Shown here: positions 9,164 through 17,362 of the stretch, piece by piece
Layout: every line of letters starts with the position of its first letter
How positions within the stretch are numbered: position 1 is the first letter of the stretch
DNA from: CAZSXU01 sp964610505
GTDB lineage: Bacteria; Arandabacterota; Arandabacteria; JAGLYR01
Direction: 5' to 3'
Assembly (NCBI GenBank): GCA_964610505.1
Contig: CAZSXU010000015.1
Location: forward strand, 38,103 to 102,102
Length of the DNA stretch: 64,000 nt
Position numbers and translations under genes: made by a program
Notes under the pieces: model-generated
Databases searched by the model: none
Told to the model about the DNA's origin: nothing
Seen by the model: only the letters and a program-made list of their open reading frames with translations

Positions 9164-9943
9164 ATGGTTCCGATCCTTGCATACCACGATATCGACGCGG
9201 CGTTCCGATGGGGCTCGTTGAATCCCACGATCCGGCAATTCGAATCTCAGATGCGGTATCTGAAGGCGGAGGGGTTCCGCACCGTGTCCCTTGCGGAAGC
9301 GGTGGAGGGACGGGCCGGAGAACGCTCGGTCGCTCTCACCTTTGACGATGGCTACGACGGTCTCGGGCGGTACGCGCTTCCCGTTCTGACCCGATACGGA
9401 TTCTCGGCCACCGTGTTCATCGTGACCGGTTTCGTCGGCCGGGCAAGTCGCTGGGATCTGAACCTGAGGTGGTTGGGCGGACGACACATGGATTGGGCCG
9501 CGGTTCGCAACCTGGATCAAGCCGGGATCGATATCGGATCTCACACGGCAACGCACCCGAATCTGGTGGGCGTGGATGCGGCGAGGGTGGACCGCGAGTT
9601 TCGGGAGTCGAAGGCGGAGCTGGAAGATGTTCTGGGAAAGCAGGTGGCCCTGCTGTCGTATCCCTTCGGACAGTACAATGACCAGGTGAAAGCCGCCGCA
9701 TCGAGCGCCGGGTTCCGCCTGGCCTGCACCATCCGACCTCGCCGGGGTGATCGAGCGGACGATCCCCTCTCTCTCAAACGATTCTGCATCCGATCCATCG
9801 ACAGCCTTTGGGACTTTCGGGCGAAGGTTCGGCCCGGCGGTCCGGGCCTCTTCCAGGACTGGAAGGAGGGTTTCCTCTCGGCCTGCAACCGAAGTTCCCT
9901 GATCGCGCGTCGCCGATACGACCGGCAGGAGGATGCGGCATGA
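9164..9943 (+). CDS. Polysaccharide deacetylase (NodB-homology) family protein
   Basis: This roughly 259-residue carbohydrate esterase 4 protein shows MVPILAYHDID at the start, the metal-binding LTFDDGYDG (about residue 60), the SHTATHPNL motif (about residue 125) and LLSYPFGQYN. These are the standard NodB motifs for a metal-dependent N- or O-deacetylase acting on a surface polysaccharide. The frame is open upstream to a GTG at 9038, but that 42-residue extension is low-complexity and unlike the family, so I chose the ATG at 9164. No signal peptide is seen. Its stop overlaps the start of the UbiA-type gene (ATGA), which implies coupled translation. The substrate cannot be named. Confidence 0.85.
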   Translation: MVPILAYHDIDAAFRWGSLNPTIRQFESQMRYLKAEGFRTVSLAEAVEGRAGERSVALTFDDGYDGLGRYALPVLTRYGFSATVFIVTGFVGRASRWDLNLRWLGGRHMDWAAVRNLDQAGIDIGSHTATHPNLVGVDAARVDREFRESKAELEDVLGKQVALLSYPFGQYNDQVKAAASSAGFRLACTIRPRRGDRADDPLSLKRFCIRSIDSLWDFRAKVRPGGPGLFQDWKEGFLSACNRSSLIARRRYDRQEDAA

Positions 9944-10926
9944 ATCCCCGAAGGCTCGCCCTGTTGGATTACGTGTTCCTTCTGAGGCCCGTCATCCTGG
10001 TTCCCGGCTGGGTGTTCCTGCTGCTGGGGTACCATTCGGGTCGCGCGTGGGTGGGGGAGCCGGCCCCCTCTTGGTATCCCTCGGGGAGGCTGCTGCTGAG
10101 TCTGGTTGTCTTCACGGCGATCATGGGCGCGATATACATCCTCAACCAGATCTGCGATCGGGAGACCGATCGCCTGAACCGGAAGCTGTTCCTGATTTCG
10201 GAAGGGCGCATTTCGCCGGCCGCGGCGGCATCGGAACTCGTGATCTTGAACGGCGCGGCCGTTCTGCTGGCGTGGGCCTTCTTCCCGCCCGCCTATGGGG
10301 CGCTGGCCGTTGTGTCCGTACTGAGCGGCGTCGCATACTCGGTGCGGCCGGCTCGTCTCAAGGCCCGGGCCGGCTGGGACATCGTGGCCAACGGAGTCGG
10401 CTTCGGAGGCATCGCCTTTGTCATGGGGTGGCTCACCGGCGCGCCCCTGCATCCGGTGGCGATCGTTCGGACGCTCCCGTATGTCCTGGCCGTGGGCGCC
10501 ATACACACGAATGCCACGGTCCTGGACCTCGAGGGCGATCGAGCGGCGGGAGACGAAACCATCGCCGTCCGCTTGGGACTCAGGCGGACCCTCTGGCTCG
10601 GGACGGCTCTTGCGTGCGGGTCGCTGTTGGCGGCTCTTGCTCTGGGTGAAACGATCACGCTTTTCTGGGCCGGGGCTTCCGCAGTCGGTTTTGCCTGGGC
10701 CGCGTGGGGAGCGAAGGCCGGTCGATCGGTGACGGTGAATCAGCTGTCGGGCAGGGCGTTTGTCCTGCTCCAGGGATTTCGCTTTCCCCATTTCTTGCTG
10801 TGGTTGGTCATTGTCTACGGAGCCACGAAGTGGTACTATCGGTCGCGTTTCGGCGTGGACTATCCGTCGCTCAAAGATACGAGGGACCCGTATCGGCCGC
10901 CGACCGAATCGGTGGTTGCTCGATGA
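9940..10926 (+). CDS. UbiA-type membrane prenyltransferase
   Basis: This roughly 328-residue integral membrane protein has the two Asp-rich motifs of the UbiA superfamily: NQICDRETDRLNRKLFLIS (about residue 68) and DLEGDRAAGDETIAVRLG (about residue 195), each followed by hydrophobic helices (about eight membrane segments in all). Such enzymes transfer a prenyl chain from a diphosphate onto an aromatic or sugar-phosphate acceptor in the membrane. The first motif NxxxDxxxD and the second DxxxD are intact. The start overlaps the preceding deacetylase stop (ATGA). The acceptor (quinone, heme, lipid or glycan) cannot be decided from the sequence. Confidence 0.87.
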   Translation: MNPRRLALLDYVFLLRPVILVPGWVFLLLGYHSGRAWVGEPAPSWYPSGRLLLSLVVFTAIMGAIYILNQICDRETDRLNRKLFLISEGRISPAAAASELVILNGAAVLLAWAFFPPAYGALAVVSVLSGVAYSVRPARLKARAGWDIVANGVGFGGIAFVMGWLTGAPLHPVAIVRTLPYVLAVGAIHTNATVLDLEGDRAAGDETIAVRLGLRRTLWLGTALACGSLLAALALGETITLFWAGASAVGFAWAAWGAKAGRSVTVNQLSGRAFVLLQGFRFPHFLLWLVIVYGATKWYYRSRFGVDYPSLKDTRDPYRPPTESVVAR

Positions 10927-10984
10927 CGTTCTGTGGGGGGTGCAGGCGGCAGGGGTTGCTCGATAACGTCCTGTGGAGGGGTGC

Positions 10985-12277
10985 ATGCGTCAGGTGTATT
11001 TGAGTCAGATCGCCGAATACGAAGGACAGGGCGTGACCATCAAGGGATGGCTCCAGAACCGGCGAGCCGTGGGTAAGCTCCAGTTCCTGATGGTGCGCGA
11101 CGGGACGGGCGTGATTCAGGTCGTGGTGTCGGAGGCGGAAGTCGGAAAAGACGTTCTGGAGATCGTCGATCATCTCGGGCAGGAATCTTCACTCATCGTC
11201 ACGGGAACGGTCCGAGGGGACCGGCGGGCGCCCGGGGGGTTCGAGATGACGGCCACCGGGGTGGAGGTCATCCAGAACGCGCAGGGCTATCCGATCACGC
11301 CCAAAGAGCACAAGAGTCCATTTCTCCTGGATCACCGGCATCTGTGGCTCCGTTCCTCGAAGCAGCGGGCCATCCTGAAGATTCGAGCCGAGGTGATTCG
11401 AGCACTGCGAGATTTCTTCGACTCACGGGAGTTCACCCTTCTGGACGCGCCCATCCTGAGCGGCGCCGCGTGCGAGGGCACGAGCACGCTGTTTGGCACG
11501 GAGTACTTCGGGGAGAAAGCCTATCTCACGCAGAGCGGCCAGCTGTACCAGGAGGCGGGGATCATGGCCTTCGGTAAGGTGTACTGCTTCGGGCCGACGT
11601 TTCGGGCGGAGAAGTCCAAGACCCGCCGGCATCTGACGGAATTCTGGATGCTGGAACCCGAGGTCGCCTACGCCGATCTGGACGACATCATGGTCCTGGC
11701 GGAAGAGATGGTCGCAGCCGTGGTCTCGCGCGTTCTTGAAACGCGGAGACAGGATCTGGATATCCTGGGAAGAGACACGGCGGCCCTGGAGAGAGTGACC
11801 GCTCCGTTTCCACGGATCACCTATACGGAGGCGGTGGAGCGGCTCCGGGCGGCGGGTCATGACTTCGAATGGGGAAGAGACTTCGGGGGGGATGAGGAGA
11901 CGGTTCTCGCGAGCCAGTTCGAGAAACCGGTGATGGTCCATCGATACCCACTGGAGTGCAAGGCGTTCTACATGACCCAGGATCCCGAGGACGAACGGCT
12001 TGCTCTGTGCGTGGATGTGTTGGCCCCGGAAGGCTATGGAGAGATCATCGGCGGAAGTCAACGCCTGGACGATCTTGCAACTCTGGAAGATCGGATCGCC
12101 AAACACGATCTTCCCAAGGAAGCATTCGAGTGGTATCTTGACTTGCGCAGGTACGGTACGGTGCCCCATTCCGGCTATGGAATCGGATTGGAGAGAACGG
12201 TGGCTTGGATTTGCGGGATCAAGCACCTGCGGGAGGCCATCCCGTTCCCGCGGCTCATCAACCGTCTGTATCCGTAG
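10985..12277 (+). CDS. asnS: Asparagine--tRNA ligase (archaeal-like class IIb)
   Basis: This roughly 430-residue enzyme charges tRNA-Asn. An N-terminal OB-fold anticodon domain (VTIKGWLQNRRAVGKLQFLMVRDG) is followed by the class II core: motif 2 TFRAEKSKTRRHLTEFWMLEPE and motif 3 GYGIGLERTVAWICG. The AsnRS-type reading of motif 2, rather than the aspartyl one, and the ending IKHLREAIPFPR favour asparagine and resemble the shorter archaeal-like group. The ATG at 10985 follows a GGAGGGG ribosome site, and a GTG at 10973 would overlap that site. The last eight codons and stop are part of a 37-bp sequence duplicated immediately downstream. Confidence 0.92.
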   Translation: MRQVYLSQIAEYEGQGVTIKGWLQNRRAVGKLQFLMVRDGTGVIQVVVSEAEVGKDVLEIVDHLGQESSLIVTGTVRGDRRAPGGFEMTATGVEVIQNAQGYPITPKEHKSPFLLDHRHLWLRSSKQRAILKIRAEVIRALRDFFDSREFTLLDAPILSGAACEGTSTLFGTEYFGEKAYLTQSGQLYQEAGIMAFGKVYCFGPTFRAEKSKTRRHLTEFWMLEPEVAYADLDDIMVLAEEMVAAVVSRVLETRRQDLDILGRDTAALERVTAPFPRITYTEAVERLRAAGHDFEWGRDFGGDEETVLASQFEKPVMVHRYPLECKAFYMTQDPEDERLALCVDVLAPEGYGEIIGGSQRLDDLATLEDRIAKHDLPKEAFEWYLDLRRYGTVPHSGYGIGLERTVAWICGIKHLREAIPFPRLINRLYP

Positions 12278-12325
12278 CTGGCTGCCGGGGCTCATCAACC
12301 GTCTGTATCCGTGGCCGGCTGCCGG
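12252..12325. repeat. Tandem 37-bp duplication of the asnS 3' end
   Basis: Two adjacent 37-base copies (12252-12288 and 12289-12325) differ at two positions. The first copy includes the last codons and TAG stop of asnS. In the second the TAG has become TGG, so it no longer encodes a stop in that frame. A third partial view of the same sequence occurs after the N gap (from 12435), but it is part of a larger exact 55-base identity between the gap flanks. Confidence 0.9.
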
Positions 12326-12334
12326 CTGATTTCA

Positions 12335-12434
12335 NNNNNNNNNNNNNNNNNNNNNNNNNNNNNNNNNNNNNNNNNNNNNNNNNNNNNNNNNNNNNNNNNN
12401 NNNNNNNNNNNNNNNNNNNNNNNNNNNNNNNNNN
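12335..12434. other. 100-N scaffold gap with identical 55-bp flanks
   Basis: Exactly 100 N bases separate 12280-12334 from 12435-12489. These two 55-base flanks are identical base for base, including the unique tail CTGATTTCA after the 37-bp repeat. The simplest reading is that the two contig ends overlap and the gap is an assembly placeholder, so no sequence may be missing. Confidence 0.9.
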
Positions 12435-12526
12435 GGCTGCCGGGGCTCATCAACCGTCTGTATCCGTGGCCGGCTGCCGGCTGATTTCACGTTGGGATGG
12501 GCGCAGTTTTTCGACGGAGACCTGAA

Positions 12527-13057
12527 GTGACCTATTTCTGGATTCTGACGGCCGTTCTCGGGTTCGCAACCACGGTGCTGGGATTCTTCATGCTGGGCTG
12601 GAAGAACCTCACGGGGCTGGCAGCCGGAGGACCGTACGTGCTCTGTGGGCTTCTGGCCCTTCCGTTCGGCCATCACATCTCCCTGCTTTCCGGCGGGTGG
12701 GCCGCGCTTCTGTATGGAGTCGGAGGGGGGTCGATTCTCTTCGGTTTGGGCGTCCTGGCTTTCGAACGCTTCACCCGGGGATGGTTCGTGTTCCGCTACT
12801 TCTTCGTCGGCGTCTTCTGGCTCGTGATGGCCGTCATGATTCCGGACCTGACGTCTTCGATGAGGATGTTCCCCGCTTTCGTGGGGCTGGCGTACGTCAG
12901 CATTGCACTGGCCACGGCGAACGCGAGGCGGCTGACGGGCGGCCTCGTGGGATTCGATGTGGCGGTCAACGGGATGAGTCTTCTGTTCCTGGGAATCCTC
13001 CTCGCCTCGGTGCCGGATTTCTTCACCCACTCGGGGCCTTCGATCTGGAGCCCTTGA
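12527..13057 (+). CDS. Small polytopic membrane protein of unknown function
   Basis: I do not recognise the family. The roughly 176-residue protein is almost entirely hydrophobic, with about six predicted membrane helices (first TYFWILTAVLGFATTVLGFF, last SLLFLGILLASVPDFF). Short charged turns such as FERFTRGW and ATANARRL separate them. The GTG at 12527 is preceded by GGAG at a spacing of seven bases. An ATG at 12497 would add ten residues (MGAVFRRRPE) but lacks a visible ribosome site. It lies just after the scaffold gap, so its relation to asnS is uncertain. A GC hairpin (GGCGC-TTCA-GCGCC, 13110-13123) lies about 50 bases after the stop. Confidence 0.65.
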   Translation: MTYFWILTAVLGFATTVLGFFMLGWKNLTGLAAGGPYVLCGLLALPFGHHISLLSGGWAALLYGVGGGSILFGLGVLAFERFTRGWFVFRYFFVGVFWLVMAVMIPDLTSSMRMFPAFVGLAYVSIALATANARRLTGGLVGFDVAVNGMSLLFLGILLASVPDFFTHSGPSIWSP

Positions 13058-13335
13058 GCCCCGCCTGCTCAGGAATCCCGCGGCGAGGCTCCAGAGCGGG
13101 CGGCCCGGGGGCGCTTCAGCGCCGATCTTGATCCTCGGCCGGGCTCTGGTCGGAGTCGGTCCCCGCTTCGCCGAACGCCGCCAACGCCTTTCCGCTACGG
13201 GTTTCACAAACCACTCGGGTTCCGCAATCGGCGTTCCGACGGAGCGCATCCGCGTCGTTTGGCGCCCGCAAACCGGCGGAGTGCGAAAGTTTCCGACCTT
13301 CTCGGCCGTTTCTGGCCCCGGACTTGCCATAGAGC

Positions 13336-13357
13336 CCGGGCATGAAGCCCGGCTTTT
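13336..13357 (+). terminator. Hairpin plus T-run overlapping the annotated comEC start
   Basis: A six-base stem CCGGGC (13336-13341) pairs with GCCCGG (13347-13352) around an ATGAA loop and is followed by CTTTT. It looks like a small intrinsic terminator for the upstream gene, but the loop contains the ATG assigned to comEC. Either comEC starts further downstream (for example the in-frame GTG at 13417) or the hairpin presents the start codon in its loop. Confidence 0.4.
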
Positions 13358-15873
13358 CGGAAGGGCATGAGCCATGGCCGTCTCCATCGCTGAGACGTGC
13401 ACCGGTTCTCAAGGTTGTGATCCTCTTTGCCCTGGGTGTCCTCGTCCAGGAAAGGCTGGACATCCCGCCCATCTGGGCGGCGGTCGCTCTCTGCGGCGGG
13501 GCGGTGACGACGCTGGTCGCCTCCGTACGGATGTCCCGGAAGACGTCCGCACGGAGGCGCGCGGTGTCCCTGGCGCTGGCGTTCACCGTAGTGATGGGCG
13601 GGGCACTCCGGTTTGGAATGCTCGATTCCGGCGGATGCGACGTCACGCGCCTGGCCGACACGGGAACCGAGGAAGCCATTCAGGGCCGGGTGGCCGGCGT
13701 TCCCACACCGAGGGGTGAGGGACTCCGCTTCGACCTGGCGGATCTGCGAAGGCGGGAGCCGGACGGCTGGAGGGCGATCGGCGGAGGACTTCGCGCCTGG
13801 GTTCGGGATCCTCCGAAGAACCTGGCCAAGGGAGACCGGATCGAGCTTCACGGGAACATCCGACGCCCCGTCGAGAGACGCAATCCGGCCGGCTTCGACT
13901 ATCGATCCTTTCTGGCGCATCGAGGTGTCCAGGGGCAGATCTCGGTCTACGATTCTTCGAAGATCAAGCGGCTCGGGGGGACCTGGCGCGGGTGGCCGTC
14001 GCGATGGATCTTCGATCCACTGAGAAAGGGGTGTGACGGGTGTCTGGACCGGCATCTTCGGGGCCGCACCCACGAGCTGGTCTCAGGCCTTCTTCTCGGG
14101 GAGAGAGCGCGACTCTCCCCACATCTCGTCCGAGCTCTTCGCGACGCCGGCGTCCTTCATATCCTGACCGTCTCGGGACTCCACGTGGGGTTGATGGTGG
14201 GGGCCGTTTTACTCCTGGGCCGGATCCTGAGGATCCCTCTCTCGATGCAGGTGGCATTGGCACTGGCGGTTTGCCTGTCCTATGCCGGGATCGTGGGAAA
14301 TCGGACGCCCGTCGTTCGTGCGACTCTGATGGTGACCGTCGTGCTGGTGGGAATGCTGCTCGAACGGGAGGGGGCGGGACTCAATACCCTCGCGCTCTCG
14401 GCGTTCATACTCCTGGCGGTGAGGCCCGGTGCGCTCTGGGAGGCCGGGTTCCACCTGTCCTACGGGGCCGTGTTCGGAATCGTGGCGTTCTTCCCCGTGC
14501 TGAGGAATCTCCCGGGCGCTCGAGGGATTCGCGAGCGTGGGCATTGGGGATGGCTGGCGGACGGCATTCTGGTGTCCCTCTCCGCCCAGCTGGGGGTCGG
14601 CCCGCTAGTGGCGTATCACTTTCATCAATGGACGCCCGTATCCTTGTTGTCGAACTTGCTCGTGCTGCCGCAGGTGGGAGTTGCCCTTCCGCTGGCGGCG
14701 GGTGCCGTGCTCGTCGGAGGGATCTCGGACACTGCGGCGGCCGTTCCCTTTGCAGCTCTCTGGGCCGTGCTTCAGGTTCTGGGGTGCACGGTGGATCTTC
14801 TGGCACGTGTTCCCTACGGCGCGTGGATCGTCAAGAAACCTGAACCCTGGATGGTCCTGGCGGCCTACTCGGGATTCATCCTGGTAATGGTATTCCTCTC
14901 GCGTCGGCGCTGGAGGAAGGCCGGGGCGACGGCGTGCGGTCTTCTGGTTCTTCTGCTCGTCTACGTGGATCCGGTGCGTCCGGCGCGTCTGGAGGTGCAA
15001 ATGCTCGACGTCGGTTTGGGATGCGCCGCCGTGGTGCATTTTCCTTCGGGGGCCACGATGCTGGTGGACGGCGGAGATTGCTCCGAGTATCGGGACTGCG
15101 GCGCATGGACCGTAGGACCCTACCTGCGTTCCCGGGGAATCGGTCGCATCGACACGGCGATTCTGACCCACCCCCATCGGGACCACTTTGGGGGATTGCG
15201 GACCGTGATTGAAGAGCTCGAAGTCGACCGCCTTCTCGAGCCGGGACTCGTGGCGGCAACCGGAGAATATCGCGCTTTCCTCACATCGCTGGCAGAGCGG
15301 GGCGTCGATTTTCGAATCATCGAAGAACGGGAGACGTTCTCCTCACCGGGCGGCGCGCGCGTGGACATCATCCCCGTGGATCGAGACAGCCCCTGCCGGT
15401 TCCTCGGCGCCGAGTCGGTGCGGCTGAACAATGGGAGCCTGGTGGTGCGAGTCGTATACGGCCACGTGTCCGTTCTGTTGCCTGGAGATATCGAAGCCTG
15501 CCGCGAGATGGATCTTCTGCGGGCGGGCGACGATCTAAAGAGCGACGTGCTGGTCGTTCCCCATCACGGGTCCGACAGCTCGAGTCTTGCGGAGTTCGTG
15601 CAGGCGGTATCTCCGGAGATTGCCGTGGTGTCGGTGGGGGGCGGCCGCGGCCCGCGTCTGCCGTCCCGCGCGGTGATCGAACGCTACAGGACGGCGGGGG
15701 CGCGCGTGTTTCGAACGGACAGAGACGGGGCGGTTACCGTTACGACGGACGGTCGTCACGTATGGGCGGAGACCGTAGTCGGGGAGAGACAGGTGCCGTT
15801 CGCCGAAGCCGCGCGAGCATTCGTGGCACACATTGCGCTCCTCGGACTCATCCCTCATCCGTCAAACCGGTGA
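13342..15873 (+). CDS. comEC: DNA internalization/competence protein ComEC/Rec2
   Basis: This 843-residue membrane channel protein takes up single-stranded DNA in natural transformation. The order is: N-terminal membrane helices with the DUF4131-type OB region (GDRIELHGNIRRPVERRNPAGFDY), the central Competence domain (GERARLSPHLVRALRDAGVLHILTVSGLHVG), and a C-terminal metallo-beta-lactamase domain (MLDVGLGCAAVVHFPSG, then THPHRDHFGG at about residue 609, and VPHHGSDSS). All metal-binding motifs look intact, so the nuclease-like domain may be active. The first ATG has no ribosome site and lies in a hairpin loop. A GTG at 13417 is a plausible true start. No other competence genes are in the window. 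Confidence 0.92.
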   Translation: MKPGFSEGHEPWPSPSLRRAPVLKVVILFALGVLVQERLDIPPIWAAVALCGGAVTTLVASVRMSRKTSARRRAVSLALAFTVVMGGALRFGMLDSGGCDVTRLADTGTEEAIQGRVAGVPTPRGEGLRFDLADLRRREPDGWRAIGGGLRAWVRDPPKNLAKGDRIELHGNIRRPVERRNPAGFDYRSFLAHRGVQGQISVYDSSKIKRLGGTWRGWPSRWIFDPLRKGCDGCLDRHLRGRTHELVSGLLLGERARLSPHLVRALRDAGVLHILTVSGLHVGLMVGAVLLLGRILRIPLSMQVALALAVCLSYAGIVGNRTPVVRATLMVTVVLVGMLLEREGAGLNTLALSAFILLAVRPGALWEAGFHLSYGAVFGIVAFFPVLRNLPGARGIRERGHWGWLADGILVSLSAQLGVGPLVAYHFHQWTPVSLLSNLLVLPQVGVALPLAAGAVLVGGISDTAAAVPFAALWAVLQVLGCTVDLLARVPYGAWIVKKPEPWMVLAAYSGFILVMVFLSRRRWRKAGATACGLLVLLLVYVDPVRPARLEVQMLDVGLGCAAVVHFPSGATMLVDGGDCSEYRDCGAWTVGPYLRSRGIGRIDTAILTHPHRDHFGGLRTVIEELEVDRLLEPGLVAATGEYRAFLTSLAERGVDFRIIEERETFSSPGGARVDIIPVDRDSPCRFLGAESVRLNNGSLVVRVVYGHVSVLLPGDIEACREMDLLRAGDDLKSDVLVVPHHGSDSSSLAEFVQAVSPEIAVVSVGGGRGPRLPSRAVIERYRTAGARVFRTDRDGAVTVTTDGRHVWAETVVGERQVPFAEAARAFVAHIALLGLIPHPSNR

Positions 15874-15897
15874 AATCTGTGGACGGACGTCGGCCTT

Positions 15898-17010
15898 CTA
15901 GTCCTTCGGTTTCTTGAATCGCTTCTCGAGTCTCTCCTTCACCTGGGGAAGCGTCGTGTATTCCATCTCCGCGAGGGGAAGCCGGTGCGGTTCAAAGGGC
16001 CCGTGCCTGCGCATGTAGTCCGCGATGTCCATGGCCCTCTGTCGCGTCAGGTCGAAGCTGGGATCCCCGAAGAAGTCCACGGGACCCACGAGTATCCCGC
16101 GATTCAATTGGAATCCGTGCGCGATGACTCGAGGGGGACCGTCAAAGCGCGTGGGCTGGGCGTCTTCTGTGGCCACGGGCATCAGCGGCCCGTGGTGGGA
16201 TCCCCGCATCCAGCCCTCCACGAGGTGAGGGAACGCAAAGGCTTCCAGCGCCTCGCCGACCGCAGGGAAGCCCGACTGCGTGCGGACAATCAGGACCGGG
16301 TCGTCTTTGCCGACGTACCTTCCGGCCATCAGGTTCAGCTTCTGTGTGGAGGCTGCGGCGGCCACCTCTCCATCCTTCTTTCGGTAGACCGTATGGACCA
16401 TGTACCGCGACGGTGCTCCCAGGAACACCAGAAGATCGTACATCTCTTCAGGGCAGGACAGCCGAACCTCTCGGTTCTCCAGGACGTCCAGCACGCCGAA
16501 GGTGAATCCGTCGTGCATGCTGGGATCGATGACCAATCCGGCCGTATTGAAGGGATCGCCGAACATCCGGAACACCGGCAAGTTGTAGGCTCCGGGCGAC
16601 GTTTTGTCGGCCATGAAGATGATGAGCGGCTCGCTCTTGCGCTCGACGAAGGACATCTCTGCACAGCCGGGGCCCATGCCCTTGATGTTCCCGCTGAATG
16701 AATCGCTCAATAGGTCCTGGCCGGCAGCGTAGAGCTTGAGCTGTTGCGCCTTCCGGGTCGCTTTCATGAAGACGTCCCAGGCGAGTTTGTGAATCTTCGG
16801 ATTCTCGGTCCCCCGAGTATGCGTCATAATGAGCTCGAGATCATCCCCGCAGTGGGTCACGCGGAAATCCACGAGCAGCTTCGACTTCTTCGCAACGAGA
16901 AGAGCACGCTCAGCGACCTGCATGAGCTCGTGATGCATGGTCGCGTGCCCAACCCAACCTCCCACATCAGCCTTGATGACGCTGACCGTGATCTCCCTGG
17001 GTCTCGGCAT
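15898..17010 (-). CDS. Class V (archaeal-type) fructose-1,6-bisphosphate aldolase/phosphatase
   Basis: This roughly 370-residue protein matches the FBPase class V family, whose characterised members combine FBP aldolase and phosphatase activities in gluconeogenesis. The N-terminal metal-site strand ITVSVIKADVGGWVGH, the HCGDDLELIMTH motif, KTSPGAYNLPVFRMFGDPFN and the lysine-containing SRYMVHTVYRKK segment are all present. The ATG at 17010 is preceded by AAGGAGAG. A longer reading to 17094 is unlikely. It is convergent with comEC (24 bases apart) and divergent from purN. The family is typical of archaea and deep-branching or thermophilic bacteria, so possible ancient transfer is an inference. 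Confidence 0.93.
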   Translation of the reverse strand: MPRPREITVSVIKADVGGWVGHATMHHELMQVAERALLVAKKSKLLVDFRVTHCGDDLELIMTHTRGTENPKIHKLAWDVFMKATRKAQQLKLYAAGQDLLSDSFSGNIKGMGPGCAEMSFVERKSEPLIIFMADKTSPGAYNLPVFRMFGDPFNTAGLVIDPSMHDGFTFGVLDVLENREVRLSCPEEMYDLLVFLGAPSRYMVHTVYRKKDGEVAAAASTQKLNLMAGRYVGKDDPVLIVRTQSGFPAVGEALEAFAFPHLVEGWMRGSHHGPLMPVATEDAQPTRFDGPPRVIAHGFQLNRGILVGPVDFFGDPSFDLTRQRAMDIADYMRRHGPFEPHRLPLAEMEYTTLPQVKERLEKRFKKPKD

Positions 17011-17065
17011 GGATCTCTCCTTGGCGGAATCGCCTCGAGGGTCGCGAGTTAACATCTTCTTGTGC

Positions 17066-17094
17066 AACGTATCAGAGGCGCCCGGCCGAGTCAA
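17066..17094 (-). promoter_or_regulatory. Predicted promoter of the class V FBPase gene
   Basis: Reading the minus strand, TTGACT is followed after 17 bases by TACGTT, placing transcription start near 17058, about 48 bases before the ATG. The -35 is good and the -10 weak. The rest of the 352-base space up to purN shows a possible plus-strand TTGACG (17207) with TAAGGT 18 bases later, but nothing firmer and no riboswitch I can recognise. Confidence 0.45.
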
Positions 17095-17362
17095 GAAACG
17101 TCCGCGGTGCGGCGACCCGCGGACCCGGAGACGGGCATAGAGAAGCGGCGATGGGCGTCCCCATTTCGGCCGCGCCCGGCTTCCGGGGCGGTAGCGAGAA
17201 ATGGGATTGACGGCGGAGAAGGGTCCCTGCTAAGGTGCGCACCGAGGGAGCGCGGGGAGATCGTACATGATAAGAGCCTTTATAGAACGGTCGTAAGCAG
17301 CTGTCAAAGAAAGAGCTAACGGGATATTGACTGACGGGAATGGCTCTCACCTGGAGGTCGGG

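Noticed and set aside
10985..12277. Reading the class IIb synthetase as an aspartyl-tRNA synthetase
   Set aside because: Motif 2 (KSKTRRHLTEFWMLEPE) and the IPFPR ending fit AsnRS, and the insertion domain of bacterial AspRS is absent.
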